64,000 nt of DNA from Microbispora triticiradicis (GTDB lineage: Bacteria > Actinomycetota > Actinomycetes > Streptosporangiales > Streptosporangiaceae): positions 1-64,000 of the forward strand of contig QFZU02000172.1 in the NCBI GenBank assembly GCA_003260025.2. Reading direction: 5' to 3'. The notes beneath the pieces were generated by a model. It was not told the origin of the DNA. It worked only from the letters and a program-made list of their open reading frames with translations, and made no database searches. Shown piece by piece: positions 9,834 to 19,186 of this stretch. Both the position numbers and the translations under genes were made by a program. The first letter of the stretch is position 1. Each line of letters starts with the position of its first letter.

Positions 9834-10176
9834 CAGGGCCCAACCTCCGCTTTGCGGGTCTACGAGGTAGTAGTGCCCGTTCTCAAATCGTTCTTCTCAC
9901 GGTAGATCCGCGACGCCTCGGAAAACTAGACCGAATCTTGCCCGGATCCGTACTCCTCCTGTTACATGGAGGTTGCGCGGCTCCGTACCCGCCCGCCGGC
10001 AGGGCGGCGCGTCACGGATGGCGATACCCACCGGAGCGCGGCCGGAAGCGGCGCTCGGCCCATCGGACGGCCGTCCGGAAGCGAGATCTCTTCGGCGGAA
10101 GGTGTAACACCTCGGCGGCCGGAACACGACAACCTGAGTGCATGACGCCAGATTCACCGCGGAGGGACCGGACGCC
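9834..10176. other. 343-bp divergent intergenic region
   Basis: Separates the leftward lipoprotein/protease operon from the rightward CMD-family gene, so it should hold two promoters. The only clear symmetry seen is a 13-bp dyad AGGTGTAACACCT at 10100-10112, about 65 bases before the CMD start. No convincing coding sequence or RNA gene was seen; the overlapping open frames look like composition shadows. Confidence 0.5.
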
Positions 10177-10503
10177 ATGGAGCAGGCCCACGGAGAGGAC
10201 GGCGTCGGCCAAGGGCCGGACGGCCTCTTCGGCGCGCTCGCGGAACGCATGTTCTCGGAGGTGTGGTCCCGCGAGGTCCTCACGTGCCGGGAACGCCGCC
10301 TGCTGCTGGTGGGCCTCCTCGTGGGCCAGGGCATGGACGACGCGCTGGAGCGCCACCTCGACACCGCTCTGCGGTCCGGCGAGCTGACCCCGGCCGAACT
10401 GCGCGAGACCGTCGTGTTCCTGACCCTGTACGCCGGGTGGCCCCGCGCGGCCCGGCTCAGCGCCCAGGTGGAGAAGCTGATCTGCCGCACCGCCCGCGCG
10501 TGA
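10177..10503 (+). CDS. Carboxymuconolactone decarboxylase (CMD)-like protein
   Basis: 108 residues, matching the C-terminal pattern of the CMD/AhpD-like fold: RERRLLLVGLLVGQGMDDAL, then HLDTALRSGELTPAELRETVVFLTLYAGWPRAARL. The CxxC redox pair of AhpD is absent, so a decarboxylase-type or non-redox role is more likely than peroxidase support. ATG 10177 is chosen because GGAGGG precedes it by ten bases; an in-frame GTG at 10138 has no ribosome site. The SDR gene follows after 34 bases and could be in the same transcript. Confidence 0.85.
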   Translation: MEQAHGEDGVGQGPDGLFGALAERMFSEVWSREVLTCRERRLLLVGLLVGQGMDDALERHLDTALRSGELTPAELRETVVFLTLYAGWPRAARLSAQVEKLICRTARA

Positions 10504-10537
10504 CCCGGCGCGGCGGCGGGATGGGTACGCTGCCGTC

Positions 10538-11287
10538 ATGCCCACCGCACTCATCACCGGCGCGACCGCCGGGATCGGCGCCGCCTTCGCCCGGCGCCTG
10601 GCAGCCGACGGGTTCTCCCTGGTCCTGGTGGCCCGCGACGAGGAGCGCCTGACCGCCTCCGCCGAGGCGCTGCACAAGCGGTACGGCGTGACGGCCGAGA
10701 CGCTGCGCGCCGACCTGGCCACCGAGGAGGGGATCGCGTCCGCCGAGGAGCGGCTGCGCTCGGGGGTGGACCTGCTGGTCAACAACGCCGGGTTCGGGCA
10801 TCCCGGCGGCTTCCTCGACACCCCGATCGACGACGAGGTCCGGATGCTGCGGCTGCACTGCGAGGCGGTGCTGCGGCTGACGCAGGCGGCCCTGCCGTAC
10901 ATGATCTCCAAGGGCCGCGGCGGGGTCGTCAACGTGGCCTCGGTCGCGGCGTTCCTCCCCGGAGGCACCTACGGCGCGTCGAAGTCGTGGGTGGTGAACT
11001 ACAGCACCTCGGCGGCCGGCCTGGTCGGCCGCCGCGGCGTGCGGGTGATGGCGCTGTGCCCGGGGTTCGTGCGGACGGAGTTCCACGGCCGGGCCCAGCT
11101 CGACATGTCCCATCTGCCGCCCTTCGCGTGGCTGTCGGCCGACCGCGTCGCCGCCGACGCGATGCGCGACCTCGCCCGGGGGGCGTGGGTGAGCGTGCCG
11201 TCGGCCCGCTACAAGGCGGTCGTCGCGCTCCTCCGGCTGCTGCCGGTCAACCTGCTCGGCCGGATAGCGCGGGTCCGCTACCGGTGA
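10538..11287 (+). CDS. Short-chain dehydrogenase/reductase (SDR)
   Basis: 249 residues, classical SDR length. The N-terminal cofactor motif TGATAGIG is at 8-15, the structural NNAG follows in LLVNNAGFG, and the catalytic Ser and YxxxK are in the VASVAAF and YGASK region (Tyr about 145). The NAD(P) preference is not certain. The C-terminal segment (NLLGRIARVRYR) resembles membrane-peripheral SDRs acting on lipid or keto substrates. It is convergent with the nucleotide-sugar dehydrogenase homologue, stop codons one base apart. Substrate unknown. Confidence 0.9.
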   Translation: MPTALITGATAGIGAAFARRLAADGFSLVLVARDEERLTASAEALHKRYGVTAETLRADLATEEGIASAEERLRSGVDLLVNNAGFGHPGGFLDTPIDDEVRMLRLHCEAVLRLTQAALPYMISKGRGGVVNVASVAAFLPGGTYGASKSWVVNYSTSAAGLVGRRGVRVMALCPGFVRTEFHGRAQLDMSHLPPFAWLSADRVAADAMRDLARGAWVSVPSARYKAVVALLRLLPVNLLGRIARVRYR

Positions 11288-11288
11288 C

Positions 11289-12527
11289 TCAGAGCCGCTC
11301 GACGTTCGGGCCGCGGCAGCGGCCCCGGGTGTCGAAGACGAACCGGCTCGCCCGCTGGACCAGGTCGTAGTCGTAGCAGTCGGGCGCGCCGAGCACCACG
11401 ACCACGTCCGCGCGCGCCAGTTCGGCGGCGTCCGGCTCGACGACCTCGACGCCCGCGGGCACCAGCAGGTCGCCGGCGCGGGAGTCGGCGGCCCGGGGGT
11501 CGGCGGCCCGCACCCGGGCGCCCAGCCGGCACAGCGACTTCGCCACCTCCACGGGCGTCAGGCCGAGCAGCAGGATCCGGCTGCCCCGGACCGCACGGCA
11601 GCGCCGGTTGAGCGCGAGGCCGATCCGGTCCACCACGTACGCCGGCATGTTCGCGTTGACGTCGTTGGCCGCCTCGATCAGCCGGAAGCCGCGCCCGGCC
11701 CGGTGCCTGACCGCCCACGGCACGTACGACACGTCGACCGGCAGGCACGAGTCCGGCAGGCCTGGGCCCGGCCGCGCGCCGGGCCGGCCGTACGGGGTGC
11801 CGGCGGCGGCCTCGGCGGCCTCCCACACGTCGACGCCGAGCTGCCCGGCGAAGATCGCCAGCTCGTTGGCCAGGGCGGCGTCCAGATGCGCGCGGGCGCC
11901 TTCCAGCAGCGCGCACAGCTCGGCCACGCGGGGCGACGACACCGGCACGGTCTCCCGCACCAGCCGTCCGTAGAGGTAGGTCACGGCCCGCAGCGAGGCC
12001 GGGCCGACGCCCGACACGACCTTCGGCGTGTTGCCGATCCGCCAGCGGGGGTCGCCGGGCTCGGCGCGGCGCGGGCTGTGGCCGAGGTGGAAGTCCTCCC
12101 CCGCCCGCAACCCCGACCCGCGTTCCAGGATCGGCCCGACGAACTCCTCGGTGGTGCCGGGGTAGGCGGCGGTCTCCACCACGACGGTCGCCCCCGGGCG
12201 TACGAAGGGGGCGACGCGGCCGGCGGCCGTGCCGAGCGGGCCGAGGTCGGGCGCGCCGTCCCGCATCCGCACGGCGACGGTGAGCACGCAGAAGTCGAAC
12301 CCGGACGCGTCGGCGGCGTCGGCGCTGGCCGTGTAGCGGCCGGAGGCGTGCGCGGCGGCGAGCTCGCCCGCGCCGACGCCCTCCACGCAGGGCTCCCCCG
12401 CGTTCAGCCGCTTGACCCGCCACTCGTCCTCGTCGAGGCCGACCACGCGGAACCCGGCCTCCGCGGCGCGTGTCGCGAGGGGCAGGCCGGCCGGGCCCTG
12501 GCCCACGACCACCAGCTTCTCCGCCAT
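11289..12527 (-). CDS. Nucleotide-sugar dehydrogenase homologue (UDP-ManNAc/GlcNAc dehydrogenase-like), catalytic residues partly lost
   Basis: 412 residues with the full UDP-sugar dehydrogenase layout: N-terminal Rossmann motif GQGPAGLPLA, central dimer helix and C-terminal UDP-binding domain (RGSRILLLGLTPVEVAKSL). The catalytic cysteine region is kept (DSCLPVD, Cys261). However, the central helix, usually E-x-x-K-x-x-x-N in this family, reads AELCALLEG (202-210): Lys becomes Ala206 and Asn becomes Gly210. The usual GGHC before the Cys is PDSC, and the SPER glutamate is Arg. By my alignment several catalytic positions are missing, so activity is doubtful. It is divergent from the GT4 gene and may act with it. 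Confidence 0.8.
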   Translation of the reverse strand: MAEKLVVVGQGPAGLPLATRAAEAGFRVVGLDEDEWRVKRLNAGEPCVEGVGAGELAAAHASGRYTASADAADASGFDFCVLTVAVRMRDGAPDLGPLGTAAGRVAPFVRPGATVVVETAAYPGTTEEFVGPILERGSGLRAGEDFHLGHSPRRAEPGDPRWRIGNTPKVVSGVGPASLRAVTYLYGRLVRETVPVSSPRVAELCALLEGARAHLDAALANELAIFAGQLGVDVWEAAEAAAGTPYGRPGARPGPGLPDSCLPVDVSYVPWAVRHRAGRGFRLIEAANDVNANMPAYVVDRIGLALNRRCRAVRGSRILLLGLTPVEVAKSLCRLGARVRAADPRAADSRAGDLLVPAGVEVVEPDAAELARADVVVVLGAPDCYDYDLVQRASRFVFDTRGRCRGPNVERL

Positions 12528-12693
12528 GGGGACGACTGTAGGAGCGGCCGTGCCGCCCGCCCCGCGATTGCCGGACGGACCGCTGTAAGGCTTGGGTACG
12601 GATACGGAAAAGTCTCTTCCGGCGGCGTCTGGGCGTCCGGTCGCGACGGGACGGGCGGGCTAGCTTCTCCGACATGATCAGGGAGGAGCCAGC

Positions 12694-13863
12694 ATGAAAC
12701 CGGACGACCGGATTCGTGTCATGGAGATAATCGCCCGGATGAACGTGAGCGGTCCCGCCACCCAGGTCACGGGGTTGTGCGAGCGGCTCAGCCCGGTGGA
12801 GTTCGACCACCGGCTCTACACCGGCTACGTGGACGGCGGCGAGGGCGACCATCTGCAGCTTCGCGACGCGACGATCCCGGTCCACCGGGTGCCGGGCCTC
12901 GGCCGGGCGATCAAACCGGCCGACGACTACCGCGCCCTGTTCGGGCTGGCGAACGCGATGCGCGAGTTCCGGCCGCACATCGTGCACACACGGACCACCA
13001 AGGCCGGCGCGCTGGGCCGCCTCGCGGCCCGCCTGTCGGGCGCCGGCGCGGCGCGCGTGCACACCTATCACGGTCATCTCCTGGACGGTCAGCTCTCGCG
13101 CCTCCGCCGGGCCGTCTACACCCGCACCGAGCGCCGCCTCGCGTCCATGACCGACCGCATCGTCACGGTCGGCGCGCGGGTGCGCGACGACCTCCTCGCC
13201 GCCGGGATCGGCCGGCCCGAGCAGTACGTGGTCATCCCCCCGGGCACCCGTCTCGACCCGCTTCCCGACCGCGCGCGGGCGAGGGCCGCGCTGGGGGTCC
13301 CGCTCGACGCGCCGGTCGTGGCGTACGTCGGGCGGCTGAAGAAGGCCAAGCGGCCGGACCGGCTCGCGGAGGTCGCCCGGGCGGTCCTGGCGCGGCTGCC
13401 CGGCACCCGGTTCCTCGTGTGCGGCGGCGGCGAGCTCAAGGAGGAGCTGGAGCGGGCCGTCATGCCGATGTGGGACTCCTTCCGCCTGCTCGGGTGGCGG
13501 CGCGACGTCGAGACGGTGTACGCGGCGGCGGACGTGATGCTGCTCACCTCCGACAGCGAGGGCACGCCGCTCTCGCTCGTGGAGGCCGGCATGGCGGGGC
13601 TGCCCGTGGTGGCCACGCGGGTGGGCAGCGTGCCCGAGATCGTCGTGGACCGCCGCACGGGGTTCCTCACCGAGCCCGACGCGGACGAGATGGCCGACCA
13701 CCTCGTGCGGCTGCTGGTGGATCCGGGCCTGACCCGGCGGATGGGCGAGTCGGCCCGCGCGTGGACCTGCCGGGCGTTCGGCGTGGACCGGCTGGTGGCC
13801 GACACCGAGGCGCTCTACCGCACGCTGCGCGGCGCGGCGCGGTCGGAGGTGGGCAGCCGGTGA
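12694..13863 (+). CDS. Family 4 glycosyltransferase (GT-B)
   Basis: 389 residues, GT-B retaining glycosyltransferase. The N-terminal acceptor domain contains RVMEIIARMNVSGPATQV and HTRTTKAGALGRLAA. The donor domain starts near AYVGRLKKAKRPDRL and carries the EX7E motif in SEGTPLSLVEAGMAGLPVV. Its pattern is close to capsule/teichuronic-type transferases that work with WecA-like initiating enzymes. The start ATG 12694 is preceded by AGGGAGGAG. Its stop overlaps the next gene (GTGA), so the pair is translationally coupled. The product is probably an envelope polysaccharide or glycolipid; donor and acceptor are unknown. Confidence 0.9.
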   Translation: MKPDDRIRVMEIIARMNVSGPATQVTGLCERLSPVEFDHRLYTGYVDGGEGDHLQLRDATIPVHRVPGLGRAIKPADDYRALFGLANAMREFRPHIVHTRTTKAGALGRLAARLSGAGAARVHTYHGHLLDGQLSRLRRAVYTRTERRLASMTDRIVTVGARVRDDLLAAGIGRPEQYVVIPPGTRLDPLPDRARARAALGVPLDAPVVAYVGRLKKAKRPDRLAEVARAVLARLPGTRFLVCGGGELKEELERAVMPMWDSFRLLGWRRDVETVYAAADVMLLTSDSEGTPLSLVEAGMAGLPVVATRVGSVPEIVVDRRTGFLTEPDADEMADHLVRLLVDPGLTRRMGESARAWTCRAFGVDRLVADTEALYRTLRGAARSEVGSR

Positions 13864-14663
13864 CGCTCCTTCTGACCTCCGTGCTCGCCTGGGCCGCCGG
13901 CTGCCTGCTCGCCGCCGCGGGCCTGCGTCCGGTCCGCCGTACGATCCCCTGCCTGGGCGGGATGACGCTCGCGGCGGTGACGGCGGGCGCCACGGTGGCC
14001 GCCACGGCGGCGGCCCTCGGCCCGCCGGACCGGCGGGTGAGCGCGGTCCTGCTGGCCGCCGCGGCGGTGGCGCTGCTCGGCCTGATCGCGGACGTGGGCG
14101 CACTGCCCCTCGCCACCCGCCTGGTCGTGGAGTCGGTGGCGGCGGGCGGCGTCGTGCTGTGCGGGGTGCAGGTCACGCTGACGGGCGACTGGCCGGACGG
14201 TCCGCTCAGCGTGATGTGGATCGTCGCGATGACCAACGCCCACGCGCTGCTCGACCGGCTCGGCGGCGCGCTCGCCGGGGTCGCCGCCGTCACCGGGGCG
14301 GGTCTCGCCGCCGCGGCGCTCCTGCTCGCCGACCCGGCCCTCGCGGTGCCCGCGGCGGTCCTGTCCGGCGCCTGCCTGGGGTTCCTCCCGTACGGCAGGG
14401 GGCGAGGGAGGGTGCGTCTCGGGCCGTCCGCCGCGCTGTTCGCCGGGTTCGGCCTGACCTGCCTGGCGGTCGCGCTCGCCGCGGGACGCGGCCCGGCGGC
14501 GATGACGGCCGGGATGCTGGTTCCCGCGCTGGCGGTCGCGCTGGGAGCCGGGCTCTACGGCGTCCGCCCCCGGCGGTGGGCCGGGGGCGGACGGCGGGGC
14601 GCGGCCGGAGGTGTGCTCCGGGACGCGCGCCGGGACGTGCGTCAGGGCGTGCGCCGGGCCTGA
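13860..14663 (+). CDS. Polytopic WecA/MraY-family homologue lacking catalytic aspartates
   Basis: 267 residues, about eight or nine membrane helices. The order of segments follows polyprenyl-phosphate N-acetylhexosamine-1-phosphate transferases: P..GG near the start, then GLIADVG where the family has the DDxxD pair (first Asp is Ala77), then TNAHALLDRLGG (124-135) where the family has TNxxNLxDGxDG, then GFLPYGRGRGRVRLGPSAA where the family has the GDSGS magnesium site (Asp is Pro189). Homology is clear from spacing, yet at least three catalytic positions are changed. It is likely non-enzymatic, perhaps a lipid-carrier binding or regulatory subunit for the GT4 partner. GTG start overlaps the GT4 stop by four bases. 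Confidence 0.75.
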   Translation: MTLLLTSVLAWAAGCLLAAAGLRPVRRTIPCLGGMTLAAVTAGATVAATAAALGPPDRRVSAVLLAAAAVALLGLIADVGALPLATRLVVESVAAGGVVLCGVQVTLTGDWPDGPLSVMWIVAMTNAHALLDRLGGALAGVAAVTGAGLAAAALLLADPALAVPAAVLSGACLGFLPYGRGRGRVRLGPSAALFAGFGLTCLAVALAAGRGPAAMTAGMLVPALAVALGAGLYGVRPRRWAGGGRRGAAGGVLRDARRDVRQGVRRA

Positions 14664-14682
14664 GAGGCCGGCGCCTGGGGGC

Positions 14683-15903
<1,221 letters not shown>

Positions 15904-15936
15904 GCCAGTCCTTCGCGCTTGCGAGTCAAGAGCAAG

Positions 15937-15950
15937 TGGATACGTTTTCA
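15937..15950. promoter_or_regulatory. LacI-type operator upstream of msiK
   Basis: TGGATACGTTTTCA, a 14-bp imperfect palindrome centred on CG, matching the TGGAAnCGnTTCCA pattern of LacI/GalR-type sites at 12 of 14 positions. It lies 34 bases upstream of the msiK start codon. The neighbouring LacI-family protein is the obvious binder. Confidence 0.65.
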
Positions 15951-16013
15951 TGACTGTCCCGTGAAATGCCGCCTATTGTCAAGATTTCGGTCACATGCCG
16001 GATGGAATCATGG

Positions 16014-16027
16014 TGGAATCGTTTCCA
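16014..16027. promoter_or_regulatory. LacI-type operator overlapping the lacI start codon
   Basis: TGGAATCGTTTCCA is palindromic at 12 of 14 positions and is closer to the LacI consensus than the msiK site. Its last base is the A of the ATG start of the LacI-family gene. Binding here would block transcription or initiation of its own gene, giving autoregulation. The two operators are 77 bases apart centre to centre, so looping across the divergent region is possible. Confidence 0.65.
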
Positions 16028-17034
16028 TGAGTGGTCCAGCACAGCGGCGAATAACGATCAAGGAAGTGGCGGAGGCGGCGGGGGTCGGGGTGGCCACCGT
16101 GTCACGCGTCCTGTCAGGAGGCTCGGCGAGCCCCGAGACCCGGGAGAAGGTGTTCGCCGCCGCGGCCAGGCTCGACTACCGGCCGAGCGCGCTGGGGCGC
16201 AACCTCCGGCGCCAGCGGACCGGCGGCGTCGGGCTGCTGGTCCCCGACATCACCGACAGCTTCTACGCGCGCCTGGCCGACGGCGTGCTGTCGTGCGCCC
16301 GCTCGTACGGCGAGCCCGTGACGATCGGGGTCACCGGCGACGACCCCGAGCGGGAGGCCGAGCTGATCGGCGCGCTGATCGAGCAGAGCATGGACCGGCT
16401 CATCGCGGTGCCGTCGGGGGACGGCGACATGTGGGCGCCCGCGTTGCGGGCGGGGCTCAACGTCGTGTTCGCCGACCGGCGGGTGCGGACCGACGTGCCG
16501 AGCGTGGTGCCCGACGACCGGGCGGGCGTGCTCACGGCGGTCGAGTACCTCGCCGGGCTGGGCCACCGCAGGATCGCGTTCCTCGCCCGGCACGGGCAGT
16601 CGCAGCGGGTGACCGCGTTCCTGAGCGCGGCGGCGTCGCTGGGGCTGCCGGTCGACCGCGACATGGTCGTGCACGCGCGGGCGAGCCGCGACTCCGCCTA
16701 CGCGGCCGCCGCCGGGCTGCTGCAGCACCACTCGGACGTCACGGCGGTCCTCGCGGGCGGCAACGTGCTCGGCGAGGCGGCCGTGCTGGCCGCCCGGGAG
16801 CTGGACGTGCGGATCCCCCGGGACGTGTCGCTCATCATGTTCGACGACGTGCCCTGGGCGGAGCTGTGCTCCCCGCCGCTGACGGTGATCGCCCAGCCCG
16901 CCCAGGACATCGGGTACCGCGCCGCCGAACTGGTGCTGCGGCAGGGCCGCCGGCCTCCGGCGGTCACGCTGCCCACGCGGCTCGTCGTACGGGCGAGCTG
17001 CGGGCCCCGGGTCGCGCCGCGCCGGTCCTCCTGA
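16027..17034 (+). CDS. LacI-family transcriptional regulator
   Basis: 335 residues. The N-terminal LacI helix-turn-helix (ITIKEVAEAAGVGVATVSRV) and hinge helix (YRPSALGRNLRRQRT) are followed by a periplasmic-binding-like sensor domain starting at GGVGLLVPDITDSFYARL. The sensor ends with LIMFDDVPWAELCSPPLTVI, the usual dimer-face string. The ligand is probably a sugar, since the divergent gene is msiK and both promoters carry LacI-type operators. The ATG overlaps its own operator and has only a weak upstream ribosome site, hinting at a leaderless or poorly translated message. It is convergent with glutathione peroxidase, with six bases between. Confidence 0.92.
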   Translation: MSGPAQRRITIKEVAEAAGVGVATVSRVLSGGSASPETREKVFAAAARLDYRPSALGRNLRRQRTGGVGLLVPDITDSFYARLADGVLSCARSYGEPVTIGVTGDDPEREAELIGALIEQSMDRLIAVPSGDGDMWAPALRAGLNVVFADRRVRTDVPSVVPDDRAGVLTAVEYLAGLGHRRIAFLARHGQSQRVTAFLSAAASLGLPVDRDMVVHARASRDSAYAAAAGLLQHHSDVTAVLAGGNVLGEAAVLAARELDVRIPRDVSLIMFDDVPWAELCSPPLTVIAQPAQDIGYRAAELVLRQGRRPPAVTLPTRLVVRASCGPRVAPRRSS

Positions 17035-17040
17035 GGTCCG

Positions 17041-17529
17041 TCAGGAGACGACCTTCTCGATCGCCTCGGCGATCTCCGGCGACTCGGGCGCGACACGGGG
17101 GCGGAACCGGGCGACCACCTCGCCGTCGGCGGAGACGAGGAACTTCTCGAAGTTCCACTCCACGTCGCCCGCCGACCCCGAGGCGTCGGGGACGGCCGTG
17201 AGCTCGGCGAAGAGGGGGTGCCGTCCCGGGCCGTTGACCTCGGTCTTCTCCAGCAGCGGGAAGTCCACGCCGTACGTCGTGGAGCAGAACTCCACGATCT
17301 CCTCCGCCGAGCCGGGCTCCTGGCCCATGAACTGGTTGCAGGGCACGCCGACGACGGTGAAGTCGCGGTCGGCGTAGGCCCGCTGGAGGGCGACCAGGCC
17401 GCCGTACTGCGGGGTGAGGCCGCACCTGGAGGCGACGTTGACCACCAGCGCGGCCCGCCCGCCGAGCAGGCCGCCGATGGTCGTGGCCGTGCCGTCGATC
17501 GTGTTCACGGGGATCTCGAGAACGCTCAT
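17041..17529 (-). CDS. Glutathione peroxidase family (thiol peroxidase)
   Basis: 162 residues with the thioredoxin-like GPx fold. The peroxidatic cysteine is Cys36 in NVASRCGLTPQY, the glutamine/asparagine set is in CNQFMGQEPG, and the Trp-Asn is in VEWNFEKFL. Cys takes the place of selenocysteine. A second cysteine in PCNQF could be resolving, as in bacterial GPx enzymes that use thioredoxin rather than glutathione, which fits actinobacteria. It removes H2O2 or organic hydroperoxides in the cytoplasm. Confidence 0.93.
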   Translation of the reverse strand: MSVLEIPVNTIDGTATTIGGLLGGRAALVVNVASRCGLTPQYGGLVALQRAYADRDFTVVGVPCNQFMGQEPGSAEEIVEFCSTTYGVDFPLLEKTEVNGPGRHPLFAELTAVPDASGSAGDVEWNFEKFLVSADGEVVARFRPRVAPESPEIAEAIEKVVS

Positions 17530-17889
17530 GTCCGCACCATACGTCCCGTCTTCCCCGCCGTGCCTCGCAGGGCCCCCTGATGCGCGCCGTGTCGTCCCGG
17601 TCGTCCCGCGCCCGTGGCCGCCTGTACCCCTGCCGACCGGTGCCCCTGGTTAACCTGCGCCCCCGGGGACGGTCGGCGTTGGGCGGCGGATCGGCAAAGA
17701 ACCGTCCGCGGCGTGTCGCGAATGCCGCCGCCGGGGCGGGCCGCCGTATTTCAATCCGCGTGAGGACCCGTCGCGGTGCCCCCCGGAAGCTCTTCGTGAT
17801 CCGGTGCGGGCCGAGCGGACGGCGACGCCCGCGCCACGGGCGTACGGCCGCGAAGGGCGCCGGCGCGCGCCCCTTCCGCACGCGACCCG
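17530..17889. other. 360-bp intergenic region upstream of the secreted lysozyme-like gene
   Basis: Lies between divergent genes and should hold both promoters. I looked for a c-di-AMP (ydaO-type) riboswitch, common before actinobacterial wall-hydrolase genes, but its conserved blocks were not found. No clear inverted repeat, small gene or RNA could be supported. The sequence has normal high-GC composition. Confidence 0.5.
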
Positions 17890-18477
17890 ATGACAAGGAC
17901 CGATTTGGACAGCAACAGCGTTCTACGCAGCACAGTCGCCGCCGTCGTCGCGGCCGCCCTGACCGGTGGCGTGACCGGCAGCCTGACCGGAGGCGTGAGC
18001 GGCGTCGCATGGGCCGGAGAGTCGGCCACCACTGAGTCGGCCGGTGAGTCGGCCAATGATTCGGCCGGTGGGTCGGCGGCGGTGCCGGCCGGGCAGAACG
18101 CCCGTCAGGTCACGCACCTCGGGGTGTGGACGATGCGGGCGGCGCCCGAGGCACCCAGGTTCCGGGCGCCGGCGAAGGCGCTCAGCAAGGCCTACGCCTT
18201 CCGGCTCGTCACCCGCCGCACGTGGTCGGGCCAGGAGTTCCAGTGCCTGGACAGTCTCTGGACCAGGGAGAGCAACTGGGACCACCGGGCCTACAACTCC
18301 GGCTCCGGCGCCTACGGCATCCCGCAGGCGCTGCCCGGCGACAAGATGGGCTACGTCGCCCAGGACTGGCGGTTCAACCCGCAGACCCAGATCAGGTGGG
18401 GACTGCGGTACATCAAGGGCCGTTACGGCTCTCCGTGCGGCGCGTGGGGTCACTTCCGGTCCCACAACTGGTACTGA
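17890..18477 (+). CDS. Secreted lysozyme/lytic-transglycosylase-like protein
   Basis: 195 residues. A signal peptide covers residues 1-42 (hydrophobic AAVVAAALTGGVTG, cleavage likely after AWA). A Ser/Glu/Ala-rich low-complexity linker with repeated ESA units follows (43-65). The C-terminal catalytic-like domain has a transglycosylase-type glutamate, Glu127 in SLWTRESNWD, then SGAYGIPQALPGDKM and the closing GSPCGAWGHF, as in the aggregation-promoting-factor-like domain of actinobacterial wall enzymes. It probably cleaves or binds peptidoglycan outside the cell. The upstream ribosome site is weak. Confidence 0.85.
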   Translation: MTRTDLDSNSVLRSTVAAVVAAALTGGVTGSLTGGVSGVAWAGESATTESAGESANDSAGGSAAVPAGQNARQVTHLGVWTMRAAPEAPRFRAPAKALSKAYAFRLVTRRTWSGQEFQCLDSLWTRESNWDHRAYNSGSGAYGIPQALPGDKMGYVAQDWRFNPQTQIRWGLRYIKGRYGSPCGAWGHFRSHNWY

Positions 18478-18503
18478 ACACAGGCGCGCGGGCCGGGGTC
18501 TCG

Positions 18504-18839
18504 TCAGGCGAGGCGGAGCACCAGGACCAGTGCTCCGGCCGCGGCGGCGAGCGCCCCGGCCCAGGCGACGCGGGCGTCCAGCCCGGAGCGGAGCGGGCGC
18601 CCGTGCCGCAGCGCCCGTTCCAGGGCGCGGTGCCGCAGCCCGGTGCGCAGGAGCAGGACGGCGCCGGCGAGCGCCACCACCCCGAAGGGGACGGCGAGGC
18701 CGGGCAGGTCGTCCCGCACCGCCGCCCCCGCCGCCCCGATGCCGGAGCCCGACATCAGGACCGCCATCCGCACCCAGGCCAGCCGGGTCCGCTCGCCGTG
18801 CAGGCCCGGCCTGGGGCCGCCGCCCCCGGAGGTGGTCAC
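18504..18839 (-). CDS. DUF202 family membrane protein
   Basis: 111 residues with the DUF202 signature near the N-terminus (GERTRLAWVRMAVLMSG) and three predicted membrane helices (about 27-45, 50-65, 90-110). Function of the family is unknown; related domains occur in eukaryotic VTC subunits and bacterial YidH/YidG proteins. The gene overlaps the preceding DUF202 gene by four bases (ATGA), so the two are translated together and may form a hetero-oligomer. Confidence 0.85.
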   Translation of the reverse strand: MTTSGGGGPRPGLHGERTRLAWVRMAVLMSGSGIGAAGAAVRDDLPGLAVPFGVVALAGAVLLLRTGLRHRALERALRHGRPLRSGLDARVAWAGALAAAAGALVLVLRLA

Positions 18840-19186
18840 GCGAGCACCCTCGGCACGAGGATGAGGAGCAGTGCGAGGAGGGCCACCCCGGCCACGCCGT
18901 ACCCGAACATGGGCGCCAGGGCGGGCGGCGGGAGCGCTCGGTCCTCACGCAGCGCGCGGTCGATGTGCCGCCAGCGGGGATAGGCCGAGCCCGCCGCCAG
19001 GGCGGACAGCAGCACGAGCACGACGGCGAGCAGCGTGCGCACCCACGGGACGAAGACGCCTTCGGGCACGACCGCCATGGCGATGCCGCCCGCGCTCAGT
19101 GCGAGAGCGGTGCTGATCCAGGTGAGGAACGTGCGCTCGTTGGCGAGCACGAAGCGGGGGTCTGGCTCGTTCTCGTTCCCTCTCAT
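18836..19186 (-). CDS. DUF202 / YidH-family membrane protein
   Basis: 116 residues. DUF202 signature LANERTFLTWISTALALSAGG is followed by two more hydrophobic helices (about 48-65 and 92-112), the YidH layout. The gene is coupled to the second DUF202 gene downstream by an ATGA overlap, as YidH and YidG are in enterobacteria. Role in the membrane unknown. Confidence 0.88.
   Translation of the reverse strand: MRGNENEPDPRFVLANERTFLTWISTALALSAGGIAMAVVPEGVFVPWVRTLLAVVLVLLSALAAGSAYPRWRHIDRALREDRALPPPALAPMFGYGVAGVALLALLLILVPRVLA

Noticed and set aside
10100-10112. AGGTGTAACACCT dyad as an operator
   Set aside because: Short and isolated, with no regulator next to it; noted in the intergenic entry only.
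17530-17889. Possible c-di-AMP (ydaO-type) riboswitch before the secreted lysozyme-like gene
   Set aside because: The gene type is right, but the conserved sequence blocks of that riboswitch could not be found; only GTTAACC-like similarity was seen.
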